Origin: Panopea generosa
Lineage: Eukaryota > Mollusca > Bivalvia > Adapedonta > Hiatellidae
Reading direction: 5' to 3'
NCBI GenBank assembly: GCA_029582155.1
Contig: CM055905.1
Coordinates: forward strand, 65,335,356 to 65,399,355
Length of the DNA stretch: 64,000 nt
Numbering within the stretch: position 1 is the first letter of the stretch; each line of letters opens with the position of its first letter. The position numbers and the translations under genes are program-made. The notes beneath the pieces are model-generated. The model searched no databases and was not told the DNA's origin. It saw only the letters and a program-made list of their open reading frames with translations. Positions 40,461-52,144 of this stretch are shown piece after piece.

Positions 40461-41640
40461 GCTTTATTATCTGATGCTTATTTTACATTTTGTTGTCTCT
40501 GACAATCAGCTGCTCTTTGAGATTGCAACGAAAGGTGAAATCAGTTTGATTTTAAGCTCAGAAGATCTAAAGATCAGCAGAGTTTATGATCTCTCAGTCT
40601 GTAAACGTCATAGGGCGACTGTCTGTCAGTAAACATTGTTCAGAGTCCATCTTCTGTCTGTAAACATTTCATTGTGAGTTCAACTCCTTCAAAACTTATG
40701 CTTATTTTCTCCAAAAATTTACAGAAATCTTGTACTTTATTTCATTGGAAAGAAAATCAGCTTAAGTCTGAAATCCAAGATGGCCACTACAGCTAAAAAT
40801 AGATTTGAAATGTCATTATGCTTCTACGGTTATTCTGTAAAAAATATTCATAAAAAGTGACAGAAATATTGCCTCTAATGTTAAGTTGGCTTTCGATTAA
40901 AATTGAGTTAGATTCAACTCTAAAAAGACAGGCACAGTTCTTTAATTAATCAAAATCAAGCAGTTTTATACAGCCTTTGGTAATATGGTAATGTATTAGT
41001 GCAAAACCTCTTAAAGTTTGTGAATGTGTTGTTTGTGACTATACTTTAGAAATTTTTAAATTTTTCTGGTAAATTTTTCGGTAATTAAGCTTTGAGGTTC
41101 TGTTTCTGTATATTTAAATACTTAAAAGCAACTAAGAAAAGCAGCCAGATAATCATGATTTTAGACTGGTTCCAGTAAAACTGCATATTTCATTTATATT
41201 GATTATATACTATATAGATAACCAGTCAAAGTTTAAGTTAAGTTTTTATGTATTAAACTAAATGTTAGTGCAACAGAATTCTGACTTGATACACTTTTTC
41301 ATTTTTTTTTTTTTTTTCTCAACTTTTATTGGTTTGTATGAAAAAAGTGCTTTATCGGTGTGTTTTTTATATATTAAATACATGTAATTAGTTGGGCTAG
41401 TGCTAATTTAATGGTAGTTAAATTTGTTCATTGAAGTTAAGAAGTATACAATAAAAAATATGATTGTAAGATATATTTTGACTTCGCTACAAAGATTCAT
41501 ATCTAGGTTACGTTAATACCGGGCCAATTCTGAATCATTCTTACAAAAATACAGACCAAAGTTAAAGAAAAATGGGGTGGATGTCTTTATGTATTTGGTG
41601 TTTAAATATCTTATTTGCTTTAATTAAAAGTTTCAAAATT
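40461..41640. other. Intergenic; diverged relative of the 192-bp satellite near 40620-40790
   Basis: 40620-40790 resembles the 192-bp unit further right (GTCTGTAAACATTTCATTG, GTCTGAAATCCAAGATGG). No gene seen. Confidence 0.5.
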
Positions 41641-42080
41641 TCAAGCTCGTGTGATTCCGGCTAAGAATAGAATCACTGTTGATCTCTGCAGAGGGGTAGG
41701 AATCCTCTGAATGGGTGTCATGTTCATTTTATCATTTTTTGTCATGTTCACTTTTGTGGTTAAATTATCAACCCCTGTGTGGTTCCACGGAGCCATGAGT
41801 GATGGCAAGAATAGGGTCACTGTGGCTTATGCATGTCGTAAGAAGCGACAAATTGAGTAATACTATAGAATTTGCTGAAATTCTGCAGTTCTGCAGGTAT
41901 CAAGGTTCTACGTTCATTCTGCATATTCATTTGTTGATGTATTTTTTTTAATCTTTATGTTAATTTGTTGTTTTTGTACATGTAGACTGACCCTGGAATC
42001 TTCCTTTCTGTTGGCATCAAATAACCTATAATGTGTTGGTACGCCGTATAACTCTATTCATTCATTCAAATACAGTCCTG
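41640..42080 (+). mobile_element. Retroposon-like repeat with (ATTC)n tail, copy 1
   Basis: Aligns with 47815-48220: CCGGCTAAGAATAGAATCAC, ATCAACCCCTGTGTGGTTCC, GAGCCAT..GTGATGGCAAGAATAG and AACCTATAATGTGTTGGTAC, ending in ATTCATTCATTCA. A tail of short repeats suggests a SINE or LINE 3' end. Confidence 0.7.
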
Positions 42081-42889
42081 TAATCCGTGTTAAACAACAC
42101 AATTTTACATTTATCACGTAACTTGGCTCCCACATCAACTGTGCACATGTATATTCAATTTTGCGCAAATATTGTAATATTATGTGAAGAATAAAACTAT
42201 TGAAACAGGAATGGATTTTATGAATGAAGTGTTTAACGTATCTTTGTTTTGAAAAAATACTTACCAGAAACTAGAAGTTCGCTTTATGTTGCAAACTGTG
42301 GTGTGACCAGTAAGCAGGAATTTTTTCCCTTAAGTCAAAAAATCTTATCTTGCCTGTTATTTGTGCATTTGTAAAATTTGTTTTCTGAGTGTCAACTGTT
42401 ACTGTTGGGCAAAATCTCAATAATGGGTTATTGTACATATGCAGTTACAGGGTAATTTGCTCCTGTATTTTAGGAATTATAGATTTTTGATTTGAAATTT
42501 TTTTTAAGTTTTTGTAGCTTTGTACTTGTAATATTGTATTTATACCTCGAAATCATTTTGAAAAAAAACTTTCAGAAAACAAACTTTATATTTCAGTCAA
42601 ATTTATTAGGTATCACGTAAGTTGAATTATGGTAATATCAATTGGATTTTAATTTGAAATTATACGATTTGAAATTTTTATTAAATTTTTGTACTTGTAA
42701 TATTGTATTCCTTAGATATTTTTAAAGACAGTTAAGAAAACAAACATTTTACTTGAGTCAGAACCCATTAGATGTCACTCAGTTATGTAACCTTAATTTG
42801 ATATCAGTTTTGGTTATTTATGAACATGTGTGTAACATATGTGTTCTAGACCACGCCCCAAAAGTAACAAGCTTCTATACTGGGTGTAA
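42081..42889. other. Intergenic, no gene seen
   Basis: Contains a repeat shared with 37980-38340 ('gtagctttgtacttgtaatattgtat'). No coding signal. Confidence 0.5.
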
Positions 42890-43040
42890 ACCTGAATAAC
42901 GGTTCAAATTGAAATCTAAATGAAATAACACGACTCATTTAATATGTCACAAAATATGTTGCAACTTTACAGAGGAAATTTGTTTTAGTCAAACCTAGGA
43001 GCAAATCAAATTTTAAAATGTTGAAAAATCCTAATACCCA
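42890..43040. repeat. Dispersed repeat family R5, fragment
   Basis: 'aacacgactcatttaatatgtcacaaaatatgttgcaac' aligns with 6550-6600 and 13680-13740. Confidence 0.55.
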
Positions 43041-43091
43041 TACAAAAGAAAAAATTGAAGATACCTTAATAAATTAATTTTTTAAGATCTT

Positions 43092-43322
43092 AGTTTGTTT
43101 AAACTTATTTATTTTACTTCGATTTTGAAACAAGTTCTTACAACTGAGGCAAATAAAGCTCCAAGTGATTCCGGATTAGAACAAGTACTAAGCATATGCA
43201 GAAAAAGTGTCTTGTGCAAGGACACCACACATACATATAGCTGTGGTAGAGGATTGAGCCCACGACCCTCCGATCATGGGTTCCGTGCTTTACCACTAGA
43301 CAACGCGCTCCACTTAGAATAA
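43092..43322 (-). mobile_element. tRNA-derived SINE, family 4
   Basis: Reverse-strand copy. The tRNA-like head, read on the minus strand, contains TGGTAAAGCACGGAACCC and a B box GGTCGTGGGCTCAATCC. The body includes CTTGCACAAGACAC. The same family occurs at 63700-63885 and 21305-21515. Confidence 0.78.
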
Positions 43323-43631
43323 ATTTCTTTTCAGATATGCCGCACACCAGTATATATGTTTTTGTGTGTATGGATATTTTAGTGTTACTTTTTATTTGCA
43401 TTTTTATTGTTATTTCAATTTCTTTTTATGTATACTTTGCATTCCATTATAGTATTTTAACATAGATCATGGCAAATACTATGAAATAGTCAAAAAAATT
43501 GCCTTGTGTGTAATCATATGATGTTTGTATGTGTATTTTAATATTTGATATAAAATATTGATAAATTTGGTATAAACTTAAGTACACATATGTTGTTAAA
43601 AACAACTACATGTATATGTAAATATAGTTTA

Positions 43632-43911
43632 CTTTTACTCCATAGATATGCATTTTCCCGCAACAATCGTAGAAGGCCTTTAAAAACAGTGCAGGAAGAG
43701 TTCAGATTGCTCATAACGAGCAATCTGAACACTTCCTGCACTGTTTTACACTCTGTCAGTTAATGTAAACATAATTCACCAAATAATTCAAAAGCCTTTT
43801 ATATTACGTGTCCAAAGGTGTCTCTAGTAGGTGTCCAACGGCGTCTATATTAGAGGTGTCAAAAGGCTTCTATATTAGAGGTATCCAAAGGTGTCTATAT
43901 GAAGTAAAGAG
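43632..43911. mobile_element. piggyBac-like MITE family 2, expanded copy
   Basis: The right end GAAGTAAAGAGTTAA (TTAA at 43912-43915) is near intact; the left end is mutated (TTACTTTTACTCCATAG). The internal hairpin is present (AAAACAGTGCAGGAAG). The 'agaggtgtccaaaggcgtctatatt' segment is expanded to about four copies. Confidence 0.82.
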
Positions 43912-43948
43912 TTAAGAGAGATACTTGAAGTTGTATCTCAACAACATA

Positions 43949-44585
43949 CAGTCGAAACTCATTATCTCAATACTGGAGGGGATGCCAAAAACATGGCAAT
44001 ATCAGAATATTGACAAAAATAAGTATTTATTTTCACCATCTGATAATTGTCGGACATCAATTGTACTTTCATTTTCATATTGCGGTTTGTGCAGTAGAAC
44101 TACACAGTCATGATAAATGCTCATATCCGGGTCCTTTGAGTCCTGTCATATTGACAATGGGACTGATTGATTGAATCAAAGGATATCTATAAAATTTACA
44201 TGTGATCACTCAATACAATAACATGATGTTTGCAATACTATTTCAGTCATTCAAACTGACACCTTTATCATAGAATGATAAATAGCGTCTCGGCTTAAAA
44301 GAATTGTGAAAAATAGCAAGCGCAGATTTTTAGTCGACGTGGAACACAAAAGCAATATCATGACAACAATTATAATATTGAGACAAATATTCGATTAAAG
44401 GTGTAAAATGCTCAATCGGAAACTTGAATGGAGATTGGGATATCCATAAAATGGACACAGACAATATTGAGAAAAAAGGAATATATTTACATACACAAAG
44501 AAGGGGGAAAGTTGGGAACGGCCAAAAAATAACGACACTACCGGAATATAGTCTTAAGCCGTATTGACATAATGAGTTTCTTCTG
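43949..44585. mobile_element. Non-autonomous DNA element with 25-bp inverted ends
   Basis: The left end CAGTCGAAACTCATTATCTC and the right end (reverse complement CAGAAGAAACTCATTATGTC) form an imperfect TIR of about 25 bp. 637 bp; no transposase. Family not determined. Confidence 0.6.
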
Positions 44586-45360
44586 TTTTTTACTCTTGTA
44601 TTCCTACGTGACAAAAGTAAGATTTTAAGATTTTGATCAACTTTTCAACTTAAGGTTAGCGAAACGCATCCTTGGTCCATGGATCAGGACTGAGTAACAT
44701 TATAGTAACTGAGTAACATTATAGTAACTAAGTAACAGTAAATAAGTTACATTATAGTAATAGTAACAATTTTTTTTTCATCATTGGGGAGTAATATGGC
44801 ATCAACTATTCCGAAAAACAGTATCACTTAAATGACTTAATTAGTTTATATTAATTTATTTTAGCTCGAGTAAAAAGAAAAGTCAGAGCTTATCTGACTG
44901 CTTTCGAGTCTGCTTCCTGGGTAGAACCAGAACTGATTGTTATATTTTGAGAAACCATCTGGTCATATTGGGAATCGAATCAGCAATCTCTAGCAAGAGT
45001 AGACAAAACTCTATCCACTGCACCACCACTCCGCTTTTAAAGACAAATTCCATTGTTTGACATATACAGTCAAAAGTAGTTATATAAAATCAAATCAACA
45101 TAACTAAGAAGAATTTTCTATTACATGCTTGAATCTTGCCATAAAACACGTTATCTTCCTCAGGAAATCTTTTGCTTCTGCACCTATAATGTGCTCCAAA
45201 TATGCAGATCTCTGCCCACATGGGTAAACTTATTTCTTAAATTTCTTCTTCATCAATTATCTTGATCACAAATGAAGATGTTAGCACATGGAATGGGGTA
45301 ACACAGCTGTGTGAACATATTTGTCAATCCACGTATTTCAACTGTCAGGGATGTTGTTTT
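44586..45360. other. Intergenic with SINE family 5 fragment
   Basis: 44690-44760 has short 'actgagtaacattatagta' repeats. 44900-45040 is a reverse-strand family 5 SINE (TTCCTGGGTAGAACCAGAAC, GGAATCGAATCAGCAATC). Confidence 0.55.
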
Positions 45361-45364
45361 GTGA

Positions 45365-45735
45365 CAGGATTGGATACCATTTTCTGTCATGGATGCCATA
45401 TCCTGTCATTGATGCCATGCCCTATCATGGATGTCATATGCTGTCATGGATGGCATACCCTGTTATGGATGCCATACCATTTCATGGATACCTTACCCTG
45501 TCATGGATGCCATACCCTGTCATGGATGTCATACCCTGTCATGGATGCCATACTCTGTCATGGATGTTATCATATATGTCATAACCTGTCATGGATGTCA
45601 TACCCTGTCATGGATGCCATACTCTGTCATGGGTATCATACCCTGTCATGGATGTCATACCCAGTCATGGATGCCATACTCTGTCATGAATGTCATACCC
45701 TGTCATGGATGTCATACCCTGTCATGGTTGTTATG
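45365..45735. repeat. Minisatellite, 19-bp unit x about 19
   Basis: Units CCCTGTCATGGATGCCATA / CCCTGTCATGGATGTCATA. The 19-bp period cycles through all three frames, which stay open and give a 19-aa repeat; this is an artefact of the unit. Confidence 0.95.
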
Positions 45736-45739
45736 ATGC

Positions 45740-46535
45740 TGTGCATGTTTCAGGCTTTGTACTTAAAGTACATGGTTGCATGCAGTTTTGATCATTTTCT
45801 CAAATTTGTTAGTCTTTCAGTGTTGTTTATACCTCTATTATTAATATGATTAAATGTTAGTAAAGTTGAGTGATACCATTTATTTATAATAATTTTATAC
45901 ACTTCTTCTGATGTATAAGTAAGAGGGTGTATATAGACAAAACTATATACACTTTGTGATGTATAAAATCTTTTATGAGTAAGACTAGTTGAGACTGATT
46001 AATTATAATTCAAAGAATTCCATGATCCACTTAATATTCAAGAAAATATCCCTAATTGCAATTTTTGCCAATTAGCAATGCAAGTCAAAATGGTTGTAGG
46101 GACTTTTTGTCCAGAGTCTATGCAGTACTGGAAATCTACAGAGCATAACAGGCAAAATAACTATGTACAAAATTTGTCTCATTAGAGCAATAAGGCACCA
46201 AATGTATATAAATTAAGAAGGCACTTGATACATTTTTGCACCAATGGGGCAAAATGGTCTTGTCACCCTTTGAGGTTACGCCTCTGACATAGCCTGTCAC
46301 CATTCATTGCAAACAACAAGCACCTTCAATTGTTGTATCAGGCCGTCTTGTATATATACCCAGTGTTTGTGATAGTACAAAATATTTGATACTTTACTTT
46401 CACAATGCTTTTGGGTATTATAATGTTGTATTTTTGTTCGCCGTATTACAAATGGATGTGACTGGGCAAATTGGTAATCAATTTATTTTATTTCTCAGTT
46501 CTGTAACAACATGTATGACCCTCAATATTGTTTAC
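45740..46535. other. Intergenic, no gene seen
   Basis: AT-rich with partial diverged repeats ('catcttgcaccaatggggcaaaatggtc'). No exon or RNA gene supported. Confidence 0.5.
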
Positions 46536-46700
46536 AGAGGTCCTCCATGGGCGAAAGCGCAGTCTCAAGATTACTGATCTCTCCCTGCTAAGGTTGTGGG
46601 TTTGGGTCCAGCTAGGTCCAAATGCATAATGTATGGAAGTTTGCCAGTTGCTCATGGATGGGCGATAATCAACTTGGATTTTTTTTGAGATATTAAATTA
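46536..46700 (+). mobile_element. tRNA-derived SINE, family 2, diverged
   Basis: Head GAGGTCCTCCATGGGCGAAAG, B-box-like GGTTGTGGGTTTGGGTCC, body GGAAGTTTGCCAGTTGCTCA. Confidence 0.55.
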
Positions 46701-46762
46701 ATAAAACTGGATGTCATGTGTTATAATGTGCAGTGTGGCAAAAATGGAGATAAAACCAATTA

Positions 46763-46970
46763 GGTCATTATGAATTAATTGCTAGATTATCATCCAAATA
46801 ATTTTTCTTAAAATCGGGAGGGCTGGAGGATTTTATTTTTTATTTTCATTTTTAAAAATTTTGATGTTTTTTTTGGTTGTTTTTTTGTTTATGAAAATAA
46901 AAAGGGTCGGCGTGGTATGAAAATTAGGGGGAGGGTGGGGATGATAATGTAGCGATTTATTCGTTTACTG
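46763..46970. mobile_element. MITE family 3
   Basis: Left end AGGTCATTATGAATTAATTG with TAGATTATCATCC, core GGAGGGCTGGAGG..., right end GATGATAATGTAGCGATTTATTC. A fragment of the same family lies at 47450-47585 with a long T tract. Confidence 0.78.
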
Positions 46971-47814
46971 TTTACTATCTCATTTTAAAATTTAGTTTAG
47001 CAATGTTTGATATGGTATATCGTAGCATACAAGCAAACTTGATATATATACTGGTTATAGTTATTATCGCGAGTCTAAAACTTTATCATTTATGTAAATG
47101 GTGATGCCAATAATAAACAGTAATAAAGTTTCTTTATTGTCCTGAATAATCTTTCTTAAAGATAATCTGGTAAATATACCTTTGGATATGATAAACTCAT
47201 GAAAAAACATTGGTTATTTATGATATGCAGTCATCCATTTTTATTTTTTCCTAGTATACATATTACTGCGAGCCAGCCAATAAGATGTCTAGAAATGGGG
47301 TCATTAGGAAAAATACAGGTACTGGACTAAACTTTCAAATAATATTAAACAAGTCCTGTATGAAAAATATAATTAAAGATTCAAATCAACATAAGCAGTG
47401 AATTTGTACACTTAAGAATTTTTTACTGATTCTTGTTTTGCTAGAAAGAGGATTTTATTTTTTATTTTTTTGCTGTCTAAAAAAATATATATTTTTTTTT
47501 TTTTTTTTTTTTTTACGAAAATAAAAAGGGTCAGAGAGGCATGAAAATTAAAAGATGATAATCTAGCAATTTATTTATTATGGCTTACCTATCACTGGGT
47601 ACAACTACCTAGATAACACTGTCTAAAATCAAACATCCTGGAAAGATATATTTTGCAATTAATTTGTTTTAGTTTTTAAACGTCATTGAATAGTCTTTCA
47701 TTTCAACATATAAAATGTCAGCAAAAATGTAAATACTTGTATATCTTATAATTACTTCATTGTGCCATTGTTTATTTTATGTATAAATGCATAGCTATGC
47801 TGTCACAAAGCCTG
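46971..47814. other. Intergenic; MITE family 3 fragment and poly-T
   Basis: 47484-47514 is a T run. 47520-47585 matches the right part of MITE family 3. No gene seen. Confidence 0.5.
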
Positions 47815-48220
47815 TGTGTTCCGGCTAAGAATAGAATACTGCCGATATCTGCAGAGGGTGTTGTGCTCATTTTATCATTTTTTTAGCATTTTCACTATTG
47901 TGATTAAATTATCAACCCCTGTGTGGTTCCAGGGAGCCATATGAGTGATGGCAAGAATAGAATCACTGTAGCTCATGCATGTCACAGGAAGCGACAATTT
48001 GAGTAATATGATGAAATTTGCTGAAACTCTGCAGTTCAGCAGGTATGAAGGTTCTAGGTTCATTCTGCATATTCATTGGTTGATGTATTTTTTTTATGTG
48101 TATGTAAATTTGTTGTTTTTTGTATATGTAGATTGAACCTGGAATCTTCCTTCCTGTTGGCGTCAAATAACCTATAATGTGTTGGTACACCATAAAACCC
48201 TATTCATAAATTCATTCATT
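47815..48220 (+). mobile_element. Retroposon-like repeat with (ATTC)n tail, copy 2
   Basis: Second copy of the element at 41640-42080, ending ATTCATAAATTCATTCATT. Confidence 0.7.
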
Positions 48221-48569
48221 ATTCTGTCACAAGACTAATTTATACATTCATTGTTGATTTTAATCACTTCTTGATGTATTTGTATCTTGGCTTGGTCGAT
48301 GTTTATTATCTGTGTACTTTATCCATTTTATTTACGCAAGCTGTGTTTAGTCTGCTGTCTTTTATAAACATATCTACTCAATCTTGGTACCTGTTTTTGT
48401 ACCTAATTATGTAATACACATTAATACACATATTACGTACGATTTGTATTTTTGTCAAGTAAAGCTGAAACTGTTATTTACGAATAATTAATTTTAATTA
48501 TTAAAAGTTCATATAAATGAATTATTTTACTTGTTTTTTATAGATTTTCTTGTTCTTGAGTCAGTCGGT

Positions 48570-48770
48570 CCAATCTAACAATTAGTCTGGCACGGACTGT
48601 CAATCAAACAAGTCGATTATCGATTCGGAGATCAATATTAGTTGCTATGTCGTCATTTTCCTTAGACAACCGAACGATGTCTAAGTAAGCACTACATTGT
48701 ATTTACTTGGACAAACAATGCCACGTGGCCAGTGGGCGAAGCTATACTCTGTCAGGTCAGTTATACAGCG
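48570..48770. repeat. Dispersed repeat, inverted partner of 38530-38720
   Basis: Contains AGCACTACATTGTATTTACT and AATGCCACGTGGCC, matching the other copy in reverse complement. Confidence 0.55.
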
Positions 48771-48890
48771 TGATGACCATGAATTCTTTATGACCTCTGA
48801 GGTCATAGGTTAAAAACCAGTTCAGTCCAAAATTTGTATAAAGTTTGCCAGTTACATGCAGGGGGACGGTTTAGAGGTCTTACTTTAGCA
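48771..48890 (+). mobile_element. SINE family 2 fragment
   Basis: 'gacctctgaggtcataggttaaaaacc' (decayed B box) and AAGTTTGCCAGTTACATGCA. A further 3' remnant lies at 49150-49205 (GTTGAATCCCATTC). Confidence 0.55.
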
Positions 48891-48896
48891 ATTGTA

Positions 48897-49142
48897 TAGG
48901 GGTCGTTTTCTCCAACAATTCTTAAGAATAGTCTTGGACCTGAACTCAAGAATGAATTTTGAAAAAAAAGCACTTAAAGAGACCATTTTTTTAGATCAAA
49001 ATTTGCAAGCATGTAGCAACACCTAATATAGAATCAAATAAACACTCACAATTACTCCATCTGTCGTGGTAAACTAGCTATCTAAGGTTGAAATTGGGAT
49101 TTTCAACTCTGAAATTATTTTTCAAGACTGGTTGGGTGAATA
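48897..49142. mobile_element. MITE family 4 (ATTCACC...GGTGAAT ends), decayed copy
   Basis: Aligns end to end with 52374-52612, including TTTGCAAGCATG, CACCTAATATA and GGTAAACTAG. Its inverted ends are decayed (CAACAATTCTTAAGAATAG and TCAAGACTGGTTGGGTGAAT). Confidence 0.75.
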
Positions 49143-49429
49143 CCACAGATGGATATGCCATATATGACCTGCCATATGTTGACGGTGGTGTTGAATCCCA
49201 TTCAAAAGTATCTGCTATAAAAAATGCAAGAAATTAGTTTGGTTGTAGGTGACAGCATATCTTCTAAGCTCAATGGCTAAACGTGAGCTATTTAAATCGA
49301 CATGTGTCCATGGCTACAAGAGGCGGACCTGGTTTCCTCTATTTAACTATATTGTGAAAACTTCAATTTAAATCTCACTCAGGTGAGCGATAAAGGGTCA
49401 TCCCAACCCTCTTGTTTCAAGTTTTGTTC

Positions 49430-51950
49430 ACTCTAGCAATCACAATTTTAGCTCTTTCTGTTGGAGAATCTGTCTGATTGTTTGTAAACCTTTCGATCTT
49501 GGCGATATACACTCCGTTCAGACTTGTGTTTAAATTCTCTTATAACTTTACAAACGTTTTGCATTTAGTTGGTTCAGAAGATCTTCCAACTTTATCTGAA
49601 ACCCAAGATGGCGGCCAATGTTGAACAGCGATCACAATTTTAGCTCTTTTTGTTGGAGAATCTGACTGAGTTTGTGTAAACCTTTCGTCCTGAGCGATAT
49701 ACACTCTGTCCAGACTTGTGTTTGAATTCTCTTATAACTTTACAAACATTTTGCATTTAGTTGGTTCAGAAGATCTTCCAGCTTTTTCTGAAACCCAAGA
49801 TGGCGGCCAATGTTGAACAGAGATCACAATTTTAGCTCTTTTTGTTGGAGAATCTGACTGAGTTTGTGTAAATCTTTCAATCTTGGCGATATACACTCCG
49901 TTCAGACTTGTGTTTGAATTCTCTTATAACTTTACAAACATTTTGCATTTTGTTGGTTCAGAAGATCTTCCAGCTTTATCTGAAACCCAAGATGGCGGCC
50001 AATGTTGAACAGAGATCACAATTTTAGCTCTTTTTGTTGGAGAATCTGACTGAGTTTGTGTAAATCTTTCAATCTTGGCGATATACACTCCGTACAGACT
50101 TGTGTTTGAATTCTCTTATAACTTTACAAACATTTTGCATTTAGTTGGTTCAGAAGATCTTCCAGCTTTTTCTGAAACCCAAGATGGCGGCCAATGTTGA
50201 ACAGAGATCACAATTTTAGCTCTTTTTGTTGGAGAATCTGACTGAGTTTGTGTAAATCTTTCAATCTTGGCGATATACACTCCGTTCAGACTTGTGTTTG
50301 AATTCTCTTATAACTTTACAAACATTTTGCATTTTGTTGGTTCAGAAGATCTTCCAGCTTTATCTGAAACCCAAGATGGCGGCCAATGTTGAACAGAGAT
50401 CACAATTTTAGCTCTTTTTGTTGGAGAATCTGACTGAGTTTGTGTAAATCTTTCAATCTTGGCGATATACACTCCGTACAGACTTGTGTTTGAATTCTCT
50501 TATAACTTTACAAACATTTTGCATTTAGTTGGTTCAGAAGATCTTCCAGCTTTTTCTGAAACCCAAGATGGCGGCCAATGTTGAACAGAGATCACAATTT
50601 TAGCTCTTTTTGTTGGAGAATCTGACTGAGTTTGTGTAAATCTTTCAATCTTGGCGATATACACTCCGTTCAGACTTGTGTTTGAATTCTCTTATAACTT
50701 TACAAACATTTTGCATTTTGTTGGTTCAGAAGATCTTCCAGCTTTATCTGAAACCCAAGATGGCGGCCAATGTTGAACAGAGATCACAATTTTAGCTCTT
50801 TTTGTTGGAGAATCTGACTGAGTTTGTGTAAACCTTTCGTCCTGAGCGATATACACTCTGTTCAGACTTGTGTTTGAATTCTCTTATAACTTTACAAACA
50901 TTTTGCATTTAGTTGGTTCAGAAGATCTTCCAGCTTTATCTGAAACCCAAGATGGCGGCTAATGTTGAACAGAGTTCACAATTTTAGCTCTTTTTGTTGG
51001 AGAATCTGACTGAGTTTGTGTAAACCTTTCGTCCTGAGCGATATACACTCCGTTCAGACTTGTGTTTGAATTCTCTTATAACTTTACAAACATTTTGCAT
51101 TTAGTTGGTTCAGAAGATCTTCCAGCTTTATCTGAAACCCAAGATGGCGGCCAATGTTGAACAGAGATCACAATTTTAGCTCTTTTTGTTGGAGAATCTG
51201 ACTGAGTTTGTGTAAACCTTTCATCCTGGGCGATATACACTCTGTTCAGACTTGTGTTTGAATTCTCTTATAACTTTACAAACATTTTGCATTTAGTTGG
51301 TTCAGAAGATCTTCCAGCTTTATCTGAAACCCAAGATGGCGGCAAATGTTGAACAGAGATCACAATTTTAGCTCTTTTTGTTGGAGAATCTGACTGAGTT
51401 TGTGTAAACCTTTTGTCCTGAGCGATATACACTCCGTTCAGACTTGTGTTTGAATTCTCTTATAACTTTACAAACATTTTGCATTTAGTTGGTTCAGAAG
51501 ATCTTCCAGCTTTATCTGAAACCCAAGATGGCGGCCAATGTTGAACAGAGATCACAATTTTAGCTCTTTTTGTTGGAGAATCTGACTGAGTTTGTGTAAA
51601 CCTTTCGATCTTGGCGATATACACTCCGTTCAGACTTGTGTTTGAATTCTCTTATAACTTTACAAACATTTTGCATTTAGTTGGTTCAGAAGATCTTCCA
51701 GCTTTATCAGAAACCCAAGATGGCGGCCAATGTTGAACAGAGATCACAATTTTAGCTCTTTTTGTTGGAGAATCTGACTGAGTTTGTGTAAACCTTTCGA
51801 TCTTGGCGATATACACTCCGTTCAGACTTGTGTTTGAATTCTCTTATAACTTTACAACATTTTGCATTTAGTTGGTTCAGCAGATCTTTCAGTTTTATTT
51901 GAAACCCAAGATGGCGACCAATGTTGATGAACAGAGATCACAATTCTAGG
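49430..51950. repeat. 192-bp satellite, about 13 tandem copies, with YY1-like motif
   Basis: Copies repeat every 192 bp. Each contains ATCACAATTTTAGCTCTTTT, GATATACACTCCGTTCAGAC, TCTCTTATAACTTTACAAAC and ACCCAAGATGGCGGCCAATG. AAGATGGCGGC occurs at 49605 and every 192 bp to 51717 (12 exact copies), with a thirteenth altered one near 51909. Copies in 49812-50772 alternate two variants, forming a 384-bp dimer. Confidence 0.97.
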
Positions 51951-52144
51951 ATAGACCGGTTAGATCTGTACTAATGAAGAAGTATATAACATAGTTCTGC
52001 ATGCAGCTCACAAGGCAATTATGATGGAAGGGAGGTAATTCAGTTGTCCATATTTAGATAAATCCATCTGGTTTGCTTCCCTTTGTAAAAACATCACCAT
52101 GCTACTGTCTTGTCACTAATTTGTTTTATTTTAATATTTAGCGT

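Noticed and set aside
45262-45849. 195-codon Cys/His/Trp-rich frame resembling a metal-binding repeat protein
   Set aside because: Produced by a 19-bp tandem unit that cycles through three open frames; the other frames give the same repeat peptide shifted.
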